64,000 bases of DNA from Alitiscatomonas aceti (GCF_025567195.1 NZ_JAOQJF010000009.1:67999-131998), one strand, 5' to 3'; positions 52,733 to 61,721 are shown, numbered from the stretch's first letter. The notes: a model not told the origin generated them from the letters alone. A program made the numbers and translations.

Positions 52733-52755
52733 GCAGGAGAGTACTGAAAAAAAGG

Positions 52756-52793
52756 AGAGGCTGCGGCGATTGCCTGCAAGCCTCTTTTTAAGT
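52756..52793 (+). terminator. Terminator before rlmD
   Basis: AGAGGCT...AGCCTCT stem with an imperfect inner arm, then TTTTT. Confidence 0.65.
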
Positions 52794-52809
52794 ATATAAG
52801 GAGGCACGG

Positions 52810-54477
52810 ATGAAAAAGGGAGAGATTTATACAGGGATCGTGGAAAAGGTGGATTTTCCCAATAAAGGAATCCTTCATATAGAGGATGAAAAGGTGGTCG
52901 TAAAGAATGTACTGCCGGGACAGACCGTGGAGGTGGTCGTTACCAAGCAGAAAACGGGAAAGTGTGAGGCGCGGCTTTTAAACGTGGTCTCCAGGGCGGC
53001 CTGCGAGACTCCGGAAAGGGCCTGCGTACATGCAGCCGACTGCGGAGGCTGCTCTTACCAGACGCTTCCCTATGAGGAACAGTTAAAGCTGAAGGAGGAA
53101 CAGGTAAAAGGACTTCTGGATGAGGTGATCCGTGGAGAGTACCAGTATGATGGGATCAAGGCAAGCCCTCTGACCAGCAGCTATCGGAACAAAATGGAGT
53201 TTTCCTTCGGTGACGAGGTGAAGGACGGCCCGCTGGCATTGGGAATGCATAAGCGCGGGAGCTTTTATGATATCGTGACCGTGGATCAGTGCCTTCTGGT
53301 CCATGAGGACTGCTGCAGGATCTTAAGGGCGACCCTGGACTACTTTAAGGAAAAAAATGTAAGCTTTTTAAAGAAAACGAGCCACCGGGGATATTTAAGA
53401 CACCTTCTGGTCCGCCGGGGAATGAGGACCGGGGAGATCCTGGCGGATCTTGTGACCACGACGCAGACTGCGGATTCCTGGGCGGGAAAGGAGACCGAGG
53501 AGGAGCTTTTGGAGGGATGGAAGCAGATCCTTCTGGCACTGCCCCTTTCCGGCTCCTTTGCAGGGATCCTTCATACAAAAAATGACAGTCTGGCAGACGC
53601 CGTTCTCAATGACGGTACGGACGTGCTGTATGGACAGGACTATTTTTATGAGGAGCTTCTGGGACTGAAATTTAAGATCACTCCATTTTCCTTCTTCCAG
53701 ACCAATTCCCTGGGGGCGGAGGTGCTTTACGATACAGTGCGCCAGTACATAGGGGATACCAGCGGGCAAAAGGTGTTCGATCTTTACAGCGGCACTGGGA
53801 CCATCGCCCAGATCCTGGCGCCGGTGGCGGAGCATGTGACTGGAGTGGAGATCGTAGAAGAAGCCGTGGAGGCGGCCAGAGAGAACGCTGCCCTCAACGG
53901 GCTTTCCAACTGTGATTTCATTGCAGGGGACGTTCTGAAGGTATTGGATATGCTGGAGGAGCAGCCGGATCTGATCGTCCTGGATCCGCCCAGGGATGGG
54001 ATCCATCCCAAGGCGCTGCCGAAGATCATCCGCTATGGAGTAGACCGGATGGTGTACGTATCCTGTAAGCCTACCAGCCTGGCACGGGACCTGATCGTGC
54101 TGCAGGCCGGAGGATACCGGGTGGAGCGGATGGCGCTGGTGGATATGTTTCCGTTTACGGGGCATGTGGAGACGGTTGTCTTGCTTTCCAAGGGTGAGGT
54201 CGACTCGAAAAAGATTCGGGTTGAGTTCTCTTTGGAAGATATGGATATGTCCGAATTTCAGGATGGGGCAACCTACACCCAGATCAAAGACTATGTGCTG
54301 GAGCATAGCGGGTTAAAGGTATCCAACCTTTATATCTCACAGATTAAGAGGAAATGTGGGATTGAAGTTGGCAAGAATTACAATTTGCCGAAGTCCGAGG
54401 ATTCCAGACAGCCCATGTGTCCGCCGGAAAAAGAGAAAGCAATCCGAGAAGCATTCAAATATTTTGGGATGATCTAA
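52810..54477 (+). CDS. rlmD: 23S rRNA (uracil-5-)-methyltransferase with element-derived C-terminus
   Basis: 555 residues. N-terminal TRAM domain (VEKVDFPNKGILHIEDEKVV), iron-sulfur cysteines (ERACVHAADCGGCSYQ), SAM-binding core (FDLYSGTGTIAQILAP) and the catalytic loop (VYVSCKPTSLARDL) with FPFTGHVETVVLLSK all fit RlmD/RlmCD-type enzymes. After VVLLSKGEV (about residue 460) comes a ~90-residue tail (SLEDMDMSEFQDGATYTQIK ... PPEKEKAIREAFKYFGMI) found as a mobile-element-carried 3' module. Base composition drops toward AT from here on. I infer that an integrated element has replaced the original 3' end while keeping the gene intact. Confidence 0.9.
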   Translation: MKKGEIYTGIVEKVDFPNKGILHIEDEKVVVKNVLPGQTVEVVVTKQKTGKCEARLLNVVSRAACETPERACVHAADCGGCSYQTLPYEEQLKLKEEQVKGLLDEVIRGEYQYDGIKASPLTSSYRNKMEFSFGDEVKDGPLALGMHKRGSFYDIVTVDQCLLVHEDCCRILRATLDYFKEKNVSFLKKTSHRGYLRHLLVRRGMRTGEILADLVTTTQTADSWAGKETEEELLEGWKQILLALPLSGSFAGILHTKNDSLADAVLNDGTDVLYGQDYFYEELLGLKFKITPFSFFQTNSLGAEVLYDTVRQYIGDTSGQKVFDLYSGTGTIAQILAPVAEHVTGVEIVEEAVEAARENAALNGLSNCDFIAGDVLKVLDMLEEQPDLIVLDPPRDGIHPKALPKIIRYGVDRMVYVSCKPTSLARDLIVLQAGGYRVERMALVDMFPFTGHVETVVLLSKGEVDSKKIRVEFSLEDMDMSEFQDGATYTQIKDYVLEHSGLKVSNLYISQIKRKCGIEVGKNYNLPKSEDSRQPMCPPEKEKAIREAFKYFGMI

Positions 54478-54501
54478 CATCCCGCAAAATGGAGGTTTCT
54501 T

Positions 54502-54750
54502 ATGGATAGATTGATTTCTTGTGAGTTTAACATGGATACCGCTTGTGTGGAACTGAAATTTTTAGATGGCAGCATGATTGCCATTGATACCATCGCCGTG
54601 GAGAATGAGGTTGCCGATAATATGTATCAGCGGTCAGAACTGGACTATCTGATCTACAATGATCCGATTGGATATGCTGATTTGATACTGAACGGTAATC
54701 CCGAAACCTATTTGAAAACTGTAACTGAATACAAACCGCTTGATAGCTAA
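54502..54750 (+). CDS. DUF6061-family protein
   Basis: 82 residues, acidic and soluble. The sequence SCEFNMDTACVELKFLDGSM ... NEVADNMYQRSELDYLIYND ... PETYLKTVTEYKPLD corresponds to a small family that travels with conjugative elements of Clostridia. GGAGGT precedes the ATG and a terminator follows. Function unknown. Confidence 0.75.
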   Translation: MDRLISCEFNMDTACVELKFLDGSMIAIDTIAVENEVADNMYQRSELDYLIYNDPIGYADLILNGNPETYLKTVTEYKPLDS

Positions 54751-54758
54751 CCAATACT

Positions 54759-54793
54759 TTGCCCGTGGGAGAAATTCTGCGGGCAATTTTTTT
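54759..54793 (+). terminator. Terminator after the DUF6061 gene
   Basis: TTGCCCG / CGGGCAA stem with a 14-base loop, then seven T. Confidence 0.8.
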
Positions 54794-54814
54794 GTATCTT
54801 TTCTGTGAACTCTA

Positions 54815-54868
54815 TTGATTTTGGCTGTCTAATGCGGTAGACTATGTGTGAAGTCTAATGGTGTAGAC
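54815..54868 (+). promoter_or_regulatory. BlaI-type promoter with two operators
   Basis: Promoter TTGATT (54815-54820), 17-bp spacer, TAGACT (54838-54843). Two 16-bp dyads of the form GTCTA-N6-TAGAC lie at 54827-54842 (over the -10) and 54853-54868 (before the ribosome site), 26 bp apart. They match BlaI/MecI operator style and predict autoregulation of the blaI-blaR1 pair. Confidence 0.82.
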
Positions 54869-54883
54869 AGGGAGGGCGTGAAT

Positions 54884-55255
54884 ATGGATTTTCCGAAGAT
54901 TCACGAAAGTGAATATCGTTTTTGTTTGATTATGTGGGAGCATGAGCCGGTTACTGCTGTCGAGCTTGTAAAGCTGTGCCAGGATCAACTCGGATGGAAA
55001 AGGACTACGACTTATACCGTTATCAAGCGTCTTGGAGAGCGTGGTGTGCTGAAGAACGACAATGGCACTGTTACTTCTCTCGTTTCCAAAGATGAAGCCC
55101 AGGCGTGTGAGATCGATGAACTGGTTGAGAAAAAATTCGAGGGTTCTCTGCCTGCCTTTATCGCTGCTTTTACAAAGCATCAGGCTATGTCCGAAGATGA
55201 GCTTGATGAGGTACAGCGCATGATCGACCGCATCAGGAAAGGAGGTTCACAATGA
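54884..55255 (+). CDS. blaI: BlaI/MecI-family transcriptional repressor
   Basis: 123 residues: a winged helix-turn-helix (SEYRFCLIMWEHEPVTAVEL ... RTTTYTVIKRLGERGVLKND) and a C-terminal dimer helix region with the protease-sensitive stretch typical of the family (SLPAFIAAF). Start at ATG 54884 with GGGAGGG. The stop overlaps the next gene (ATGA). Binds the two dyads ahead of it (inferred). Confidence 0.92.
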   Translation: MDFPKIHESEYRFCLIMWEHEPVTAVELVKLCQDQLGWKRTTTYTVIKRLGERGVLKNDNGTVTSLVSKDEAQACEIDELVEKKFEGSLPAFIAAFTKHQAMSEDELDEVQRMIDRIRKGGSQ

Positions 55256-57834
55256 ACGAACTCTTTTTGAAAATTATCAACATGAGTATATCTGCAAGCT
55301 GGCTTATCCTGGCTGTGCTGATACTCAGGCTTGTTTTGAAGAAAGCTCCCAAGTGGGTCAATGTTCTGCTTTGGGGTATCGTGGCTGTCAGATTGATTTG
55401 CCCGCTCTCTTTTGAGAGCGCATTAAGCCTTATCCCAAGTTCAGAAACAATTCCGTTGGATATTGAAATGGCGGCCAAACCCACAATAGACAGCGGTGTT
55501 CCGGCGATCAATAGTGTGGTCAATCCTGTTCTATCCTCATTTGCCCCACCACAGCATGTATTGACGAGTGCAAACCCGCTTCAGATTTGGATTCCGATTT
55601 TGAATATTATCTGGTTGATTGGTGTCGGCGCCCTTCTCTTGTATACCGCAGTTAGTTATTGGCGCCTATGTCGTAAAGTGGATACCGCTGTTCGCTACAA
55701 GGGCAACATTTTCCAGAGTGAGAATGTAAGTTCTCCGTTTGTCCTGGGCATTATCAAACCGAGAATCTATCTCCCGTTCAACATGAATGGTCAGGATCTG
55801 GAGCACGTTGTTGCCCACGAACAGGCGCACATTCGCCGCAAAGACCATTGGTGGAAGCCTCTTGGTTTTCTCCTGCTGACGATTCATTGGTTCAATCCTT
55901 TGATGTGGTTGGCTTATGTACTTCTTTGCCGTGACATTGAGTTTGCCTGTGATGAAAAGGTCATCAAGGAACTTGGCAACGAACAGAGAGCCGACTATAC
56001 ACAGGCTCTTGTGGTCTGCAGCGTCAACCGTCGCATGATTGCGGCCTGCCCACTTGCCTTTGGTGAAGTTGGTGTTAAAGATCGTGTGAAGTCTGTGATG
56101 AATTATAAGAAACCTGCGTTCTGGATTATTATTCTGGCAGTCATTGCCTGTGTGATCGTTGCGGTCTGCTTTTTGACCAACCCGATGGGATTCCAATTCG
56201 ATGAAGCAACACACACCATCGTTTCTGCAAATCATTTTGATATGCGAAATGCGGATGACGCGGTGGCTATTGAAATGAATCCCGCACAGATTAGTGAGTT
56301 GAGTTCTCGGCTGGCCGGGGTCAAGAACACGAAGAAGAGCGATGAATATGGTGGATTCACACCGGGATATCAAATCAGCGCACTCCTGGAGGATGGCACA
56401 TATATCCGGATAAACGGTTATTCTCTCTCCGACAATGATATGGTAGATATCGAGTGGAACGGAGAACGGTATGTTGTATCCGACGGAGAGTTCCAAGATT
56501 ATTTGAGTAGAATCTGTGTGGGAGGAGATGTCGCAGTTGCTGAACCTGTACCGTCTGTTACAAAATGGTTTGACTATCTTGAAACACCAGATGAGATGCA
56601 GTGGGGTGGTCGCCATGAGATTAATCTTCCAGAGTTCCCGGATGTGACTTTCCGTTGGACTTATGGAGAAATGATGGCTGTTACGGGTAACGAAATCACT
56701 TCGTTGTATACCGGGATGCCCATCTGGAACGCCTATTTCTGCGACCTCACCGGCGACGGCTTGCCTGAGTTGTGTTCTACAATCAGTTGGGGATCTGGCA
56801 TGATTGATAACCGTGTCACCATCTATGACTATGCAAACGGAGCAAGCTATGAACTGTCTGATCGAGGATATTTCGATTTTACCCTCAGATTTAATGAAGC
56901 TGACGGATACCTCTATGTAGATAAAAAGAAATATAATACTGATGAACTGGTAGAAACTGGTCGATTGGTTTTCAAGAATAATTGTATTCAGATTGAAGGT
57001 TTTTCCAACGAAGCGCATCAGGTTTTCCAAGCTGAAATTCTGGAAGATCATAATGGTTATTATCTTGTGAAGCCTGTTGAAGGTAGCTGGGAACTGAATA
57101 GTGCAGACCGAATTGAAGTACCTATCAGAAATGCTCATCCATCACCAGAACCTGAAATCGGAGATGTGATTGAAATTGAATACTCCGGTGAAATCCTTGA
57201 AACTTATCCTGCACGAATTGCGGATGTTTATGGAATCAAGGTTATAAAGCAAACCGAAACATGGGACTTAATCCCTATGGTTATGGTGAACGGGACACTG
57301 TATCTTGATACTGGCCATGAAAGCAAAATAGAAGCAAGATGTGGTGTTATGGATGGAGAAATCACATCCCAGGTTGATGGAAATAAACAGCCCAGCGTTG
57401 ACAATCAATCCAATTTTGGTACAGGATATGGTTATCAATACGGGGCAACTGAGGGAACCATTGAACTCTTTATGAATGGCAAGTGGTGGATCTTCGCTAC
57501 CGAAGAAGCACGACAGAAAATCCAGTTCCCGTCCATAGAGGATGAAATTTCTAAGTTTTATCTGACCATTGGCTCTGAAGGCGTTAAGAGCATCAAGCTT
57601 TCAATGCCAAATTCCAGTGGCGGCTTTGAAAATGCAGATGGTTCTCTGCTCAAGAAAGGCGAACGCATCTGGCTCGAAAATCTCGATGGCTACACTGATC
57701 TGCGAGGATTAACAATAACTGCCCTGGGTGAAAACGGAGAAATCATCTGGACAGCATCAATTCCAGATGAAGAAGAAAACAAAGGATTTACCCATCTGGT
57801 AAATGATGATTGGGAAATCACAAATATCGAATAA
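55252..57834 (+). CDS. BlaR1-type M56 metallopeptidase with a novel large C-terminal region
   Basis: 860 residues. The N-terminal 300 residues are a BlaR1/MecR1 membrane protease: helices near 12-30, 37-55 and 118-140, zinc motif H189-EQA-H193 and downstream RDIEFACDEKV. A last helix (about 290-310) leads outside. The remaining ~550 residues are not the penicillin-binding sensor. They hold a Phe/Tyr/Asp-rich beta region (YISALLEDGTYIRINGY-like), a repeat-like domain with DLTGDGLPELCSTISWGSG and a C-terminal part with GKWWIFATEE. The signal sensed is therefore probably not a beta-lactam. Ends in a terminator. Confidence 0.88.
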   Translation: MNELFLKIINMSISASWLILAVLILRLVLKKAPKWVNVLLWGIVAVRLICPLSFESALSLIPSSETIPLDIEMAAKPTIDSGVPAINSVVNPVLSSFAPPQHVLTSANPLQIWIPILNIIWLIGVGALLLYTAVSYWRLCRKVDTAVRYKGNIFQSENVSSPFVLGIIKPRIYLPFNMNGQDLEHVVAHEQAHIRRKDHWWKPLGFLLLTIHWFNPLMWLAYVLLCRDIEFACDEKVIKELGNEQRADYTQALVVCSVNRRMIAACPLAFGEVGVKDRVKSVMNYKKPAFWIIILAVIACVIVAVCFLTNPMGFQFDEATHTIVSANHFDMRNADDAVAIEMNPAQISELSSRLAGVKNTKKSDEYGGFTPGYQISALLEDGTYIRINGYSLSDNDMVDIEWNGERYVVSDGEFQDYLSRICVGGDVAVAEPVPSVTKWFDYLETPDEMQWGGRHEINLPEFPDVTFRWTYGEMMAVTGNEITSLYTGMPIWNAYFCDLTGDGLPELCSTISWGSGMIDNRVTIYDYANGASYELSDRGYFDFTLRFNEADGYLYVDKKKYNTDELVETGRLVFKNNCIQIEGFSNEAHQVFQAEILEDHNGYYLVKPVEGSWELNSADRIEVPIRNAHPSPEPEIGDVIEIEYSGEILETYPARIADVYGIKVIKQTETWDLIPMVMVNGTLYLDTGHESKIEARCGVMDGEITSQVDGNKQPSVDNQSNFGTGYGYQYGATEGTIELFMNGKWWIFATEEARQKIQFPSIEDEISKFYLTIGSEGVKSIKLSMPNSSGGFENADGSLLKKGERIWLENLDGYTDLRGLTITALGENGEIIWTASIPDEEENKGFTHLVNDDWEITNIE

Positions 57835-57850
57835 TTAGTTCCCAGCAAAT

Positions 57851-57907
57851 AAACCGCTGCAATTCTCATTCCAAAGTGGGATGGATGTTGTAGCGGTTTT
57901 TCTTTTT
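57851..57907 (+). terminator. Terminator of the BlaI-BlaR1 operon
   Basis: AAACCGCT-G-CAA pairs with TTG-T-AGCGGTTT around a 25-base loop, then TTCTTTTT. Confidence 0.7.
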
Positions 57908-59081
57908 ATGGTTCAAATGCCACCATTGTTTCCTTTGGTAGTTTCTCATTTTCACAGTTCAGAAGATAGGCTACGGCCTTGTTCGCAAAGCGGTTGGTTT
58001 TTATCGTATCCCAATCGGCAAGATGGATGATCTCTGCTGTGCTGCTTTCAAAATCAAATGAAATCTTACCCCATTCGCCGTCGCAGTCTGCTTGGTATTC
58101 GTAGATTGCGGCGGCGATTTTCTTTTTTCGCTTGATCTTGGATTTCTGTTTTAGCCGGACTGCATGGATTGCGCCCTCGGCAACCAACAATTCCGTCAAC
58201 TTGTCCACTGCTTTTCGGTAGGCTCGTTCTGCACCGCTGGCTGTACTGCCCTCAAACATAACCGCCAGTTCTTCAAAGGTGGGGCGGTTCTTCCATGAGC
58301 CGACACGCCCACAGGTCATACAGATCGCCAGCCGCTTTTCAAGCAAGGTTTGCTCCCGGTAATTCAGTTTCTCAAATGCCCGCTGCACCTTTTCTGCCTG
58401 TATGCCGTTCCAGAGGATATCGGTATAGTTCCAGCTATCGTCAAGGGCTACATCCTCGCCTGTTTCCTCGCCGTTCTCGTCTGTCACATAGAATGGCTGC
58501 TGATTGCGGATTCCACGGACAACTTTCAGATATTCTTCCGCAAGGGCAAGATCGCAGTTGTATTTCTTGGAAAATTCGTTGACCGCATCCTTGGTATTGT
58601 GGTACAGCCAAGCCATTGACCGCACCATTTTGTAATTGGTCAGAGAGGACACCGACCATTTTTCTTCGCCCATGCGAAAACGGAGCATAGCATCCCGGAT
58701 GAACGGGAAAATGTATGTAGCATACTCTGCACCCTTGGCAAGGTCATAGTCCATCAGCTTTTGGAGCATTTGCTCCCGGCAGGAGAGCTTTATATCTATA
58801 AATCGGTCTGTGTCATACAGATCGCCGCCATCCACACCGAGAAAGTCTTTGATGCGCTTGTTAAGTTGCGGCTCGTAGTGGTGTAGGAAGAATGAGAAAT
58901 ATATCAAATTCTTTTCCTGCAAGGCAGACAGGATATATTCGTTCAGATTGCCCACCGCTGGAGGCTCCGGTTCCAGTTGGAAGATGCGCTCTGCCGCATA
59001 AGGAATGATGCCGTCACCGTGCGGATTGACAGCGTGTTTTGGTATGTATCCGGTCATGTCCCATGAAAAATCACTCAGCAT
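57906..59081 (-). CDS. Diverged sigma-70-like protein
   Basis: 391 residues. After a short N-terminal part, the middle (about 95-200) has the helical layout of sigma regions 2-3 (KLMDYDLAKGAEYATYIFPF, RDAMLRFRMGEEKW, SVSSLTNYKMVRSMAWLYHN). A region-4-like segment lies at about 235-300 (FEKLNYREQTLLEKRLAICM, FEELAVMFEGSTASGAERAY). The typical -10 and -35 contact residues are only loosely kept. The C-terminal 80 residues form a separate beta domain (IYEYQADCDGEWGKISFDFE). It is the last of three minus-strand genes. Assignment as an alternative sigma or sigma-like regulator is tentative. Confidence 0.6.
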   Translation of the reverse strand: MLSDFSWDMTGYIPKHAVNPHGDGIIPYAAERIFQLEPEPPAVGNLNEYILSALQEKNLIYFSFFLHHYEPQLNKRIKDFLGVDGGDLYDTDRFIDIKLSCREQMLQKLMDYDLAKGAEYATYIFPFIRDAMLRFRMGEEKWSVSSLTNYKMVRSMAWLYHNTKDAVNEFSKKYNCDLALAEEYLKVVRGIRNQQPFYVTDENGEETGEDVALDDSWNYTDILWNGIQAEKVQRAFEKLNYREQTLLEKRLAICMTCGRVGSWKNRPTFEELAVMFEGSTASGAERAYRKAVDKLTELLVAEGAIHAVRLKQKSKIKRKKKIAAAIYEYQADCDGEWGKISFDFESSTAEIIHLADWDTIKTNRFANKAVAYLLNCENEKLPKETMVAFEP

Positions 59082-59125
59082 AGCGCACCTCCTTTCGGTT
59101 CTTTCTCTATCAATATCGACAGTAA

Positions 59126-59758
59126 TTATGCATCGAACTTTTTGTTAGTAGTATTATTTTCGTCGTCCATCATATCACTTAGCACGGCAAAAGCTTGGCT
59201 CAGCGGCACAGCCTTAGAAGTCCAGTTTTTCAAACTAAACAAGTTGGAAGATTCATCAAACACATCAAATTCGTCTGTCCCATCAGTGATTTTCTTCAAG
59301 TACAACATTTCTATCAAATACAAAGCTCCCAAGATATTTAGTACATTCTCCTGCTTTGCTTGCTTCAACTGCTCATAGCGGTTGTGCTTGACATCTGTAA
59401 ATGCTCCCCACCATTGCAACGACTGTGCGGGCTGGGTAATATCCCAATTCATAAACGGTTGTATTTCGATATCGTATTCCTGTACACTGATTTTTTGATT
59501 TTTTATATCCGGTGTGTTGGTCAAAATATACTGTGCATAGTCTGCAACCGTTTTTCGATCCGTTGTATTGAAACCGCAAAACTCTTTGAATACAGTATCC
59601 AACTCTGCCCCTATGGCTTGAATTAAGAGGGCATATCCGTTAGAAAATGCATCAAAATTGTCCTCATGTAGTTCTACAAACTCTATTGATTCAACAAAAC
59701 GCTTTTCGAGCATTAAGTAGTATTTCCAATGATTCTGACTAAGTTCTTTTCTATTCAT
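59126..59758 (-). CDS. Unknown helical protein, HEPN-like motif
   Basis: 210 residues, helical. Start at ATG 59758 with AAGGGAC upstream, overlapping the preceding gene's stop by 8 bases. The most notable segment is QWWGAFTDVKHNRYEQLKQA followed by a hydrophobic helix (VLNILGALYLIEMLYLKKIT); this W-W..KHxR pattern recurs in HEPN/AbiV-like hypothetical proteins, but the R-x4-H catalytic motif is not evident. Function unknown. Confidence 0.6.
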   Translation of the reverse strand: MNRKELSQNHWKYYLMLEKRFVESIEFVELHEDNFDAFSNGYALLIQAIGAELDTVFKEFCGFNTTDRKTVADYAQYILTNTPDIKNQKISVQEYDIEIQPFMNWDITQPAQSLQWWGAFTDVKHNRYEQLKQAKQENVLNILGALYLIEMLYLKKITDGTDEFDVFDESSNLFSLKNWTSKAVPLSQAFAVLSDMMDDENNTTNKKFDA

Positions 59759-60878
59759 GTTTGTCCCTTTCTTTGTATATTTTTGCACTTGCTTCCTTTT
59801 TCAAAGCCGCCTGGTCCATTTCTTTTTCATAAGCTCCCTTGGCATAGGCTACATTGCTCAATGCCCGGAGCATCTTATCTTTTGCCAGCTTTTTCATAAC
59901 CTCTGCAAGATCAGCGTCCAGAGTACCACGCTTCACATAGCGGTTTATGGTGTTCAGCCGTTTCTCATAAATCTGTTTCACCGGATGATCGTCCGCAAGC
60001 TCCCGTTGTTCTCTGCCTTTCAGGTTGCCGATCTGCCGACAGGTGCGGTGCAGCTTGTCCCCCGGTGCATAGCCGCCACAGTATTTGGTGTGCCGTGCGT
60101 TGGTGGTCAGAAACCACTTGCCGCAGATTTTGCATTTCTTCGGTGCATGACCAACACACAGGCCCTCAAAGAGATCAGACCGGAACATCCCTACAAAGGA
60201 TACATAGTGCATCCGCTTGACCAGCTTCGCAACTTTTTCGCCGGGACGGATGACGGATACATACTGAACGGAATTGTTCAGGGTAGACATCCAGGCATTG
60301 CCTTCCGTGATGGAAAACTCCGGCGGGAAATAGCTGCCGAACATTTTTGCAAAACCCTCTGCGGTGCGGTCTGCTTCGTTGCCGTCTGTTTTTTCTGCAA
60401 AATCAAGCATGGCCGTTTGGTATTCCCCAAGGGAGTATGCCAGATGCCCGAAAACTGCGGTATAGCGTTGGAGCATCATCGCATCGGTAAAGTTCTGGAT
60501 TTCTTCAAATTGCAAAGAATTGGTTGCGGCTTTTATGGCAAACTCCACATATTTCAGCGCATTGTCCACAGTAAAGGCTTTTTCAATCCGTTCTCTGTGC
60601 TTTGAGATATTCATATAGGAGAACGGCGGTGTTTGACTGAGAATATCGAGCATCGTCAGAGCAGCTTCCTTTGCAATAGGACAGAGTGCAGAAGCATCCT
60701 GTCCGGCGTTTAATATTCCAAGCAGCAGATTGATTTTCTCGCATTGCTCGTTTATTTTTGCAATGGTATTCACAGGAACATTCAGTGCATCACAGGCAAG
60801 CGTACCGACAGGAAATGTTTTGCTCTCATATATGACCGTATCCTGCCAGAAATCCAATGTCATCAATTCTTGATTCAT
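59751..60878 (-). CDS. DUF6076-type protein with zinc-finger motif
   Basis: 375 residues. Helical N-terminal 240 residues, then a CGNR-like zinc finger (CKICGKWFLTTNARHTKYCG, residues about 250-270) and a basic region (RTCRQIGNLKGREQRELADD) that suggests nucleic-acid binding. Start at ATG 60878 with AGGAGGG; an in-frame ATG at 60905 is possible. First gene of a coupled minus-strand trio within the mobile element. Role unknown: regulator or element maintenance/defence factor. Confidence 0.65.
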   Translation of the reverse strand: MNQELMTLDFWQDTVIYESKTFPVGTLACDALNVPVNTIAKINEQCEKINLLLGILNAGQDASALCPIAKEAALTMLDILSQTPPFSYMNISKHRERIEKAFTVDNALKYVEFAIKAATNSLQFEEIQNFTDAMMLQRYTAVFGHLAYSLGEYQTAMLDFAEKTDGNEADRTAEGFAKMFGSYFPPEFSITEGNAWMSTLNNSVQYVSVIRPGEKVAKLVKRMHYVSFVGMFRSDLFEGLCVGHAPKKCKICGKWFLTTNARHTKYCGGYAPGDKLHRTCRQIGNLKGREQRELADDHPVKQIYEKRLNTINRYVKRGTLDADLAEVMKKLAKDKMLRALSNVAYAKGAYEKEMDQAALKKEASAKIYKERDKHE

Positions 60879-60890
60879 GCTTGCCCTCCT

Positions 60891-61010
60891 GTCCTGTTTT
60901 TTCATTTTTCTAATTATATCATGTAAATGTGAAGAAATCTACGTCCTCAGATAAGTTGTCCTGTTTTTTGAAACAGGATTGTCCTGTCATTAGCCTGTTT
61001 TTTGAAAAAT
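60891..61010. repeat. Iteron-like repeats between divergent element genes
   Basis: TCCTGTTTTTT or GCCTGTTTTTT occurs at about 60892, 60959 and 60993, twice followed by GAAA, and TTGTCCTGT occurs twice (60957 and 60980). An inner dyad TCCTGTTT..AAACAGGA covers 60959-60978. Candidate replication or regulator-binding sites. Confidence 0.5.
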
Positions 61011-61035
61011 CCGTCATAACCATAATAGAAGGAGC

Positions 61036-61065
61036 GAAGCACCTGCCAATCACGGCGGGTGCTTC
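61036..61065. repeat. Hairpin before the primase gene
   Basis: GAAGCACC-T-GCC / GGC-G-GGTGCTTC with a 6-base loop, 36 bases before the ATG at 61101; not followed by a T-run. Confidence 0.5.
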
Positions 61066-61100
61066 GTGCTTTCCAGAATATTATGAACGGAGGGTTTTCT

Positions 61101-61721
61101 ATGACAATCTATGAAACCATCAAGGCGGCAATCAGCGTCAAGCAAGCCGCCGAACACTACGGGCTGAAAGTGAGCCACAACGGCATGGCTTGCTGCCCGT
61201 TCCACAACGACAGGCATCCGAGCTTGAAGCTGAATGAGGACTATTTTTTCTGCTTCGGCTGCGGAGCCAAAGGGGATGTGATCGACCTTGTGGCAAGGCT
61301 GTTCAATCTGAGCAGTTATGAAGCAGCGCAAAAGCTGGCTTTGGACTTCGGGCTTGACCCGAAACCGCCCACTGCCGCAGCTATGGTCAAGCCGAAGCGT
61401 CCCTATATCCGTCAGTTCCGGGAGGATGAAATGCTGTGCTTCCGGGTGCTGACGGATTATTTGCATCTGTTGGAAGATTGGAAAGTGCGCTATGCTCCCA
61501 AGACACCGGAAGATGCTCTGGATGACCGTTTTGTGGAAGCCTGCCAGATGCACTGCCATATCGAATATATGGCAGATGTGCTGACGGTGGGTGATCTGGA
61601 AGAACGGGTGGCATTGGTGGACAAGCTGATGCAGGACGGCAAAATTGCTTTTCTGCAAGAGTATACCGCACGAAAGAAAAAGGAGGTGGCGCACCATGGC
61701 GAAGAACCGGAAAACGCCTGA
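61101..61721 (+). CDS. CHC2 zinc-finger primase-like protein
   Basis: 206 residues. The N-terminal DnaG-type zinc-binding domain carries CPFHNDRHPSLKL and FFCFGCGAKGDVIDLVARL (C-x2-H and C-x2-C). No TOPRIM domain follows; instead there is a helical part with acidic stretches. Start at ATG 61101 with GGAGGG. The 3' end overlaps the next gene by 26 bases. Together they probably form a split primase-helicase for element replication. Confidence 0.88.
   Translation: MTIYETIKAAISVKQAAEHYGLKVSHNGMACCPFHNDRHPSLKLNEDYFFCFGCGAKGDVIDLVARLFNLSSYEAAQKLALDFGLDPKPPTAAAMVKPKRPYIRQFREDEMLCFRVLTDYLHLLEDWKVRYAPKTPEDALDDRFVEACQMHCHIEYMADVLTVGDLEERVALVDKLMQDGKIAFLQEYTARKKKEVAHHGEEPENA

Noticed and set aside
55666..57138. 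490-codon minus-strand frame opposite the BlaR1-like gene
   Set aside because: No start signals and no recognisable motifs; the plus-strand frame has HEQAH and coupling to blaI.
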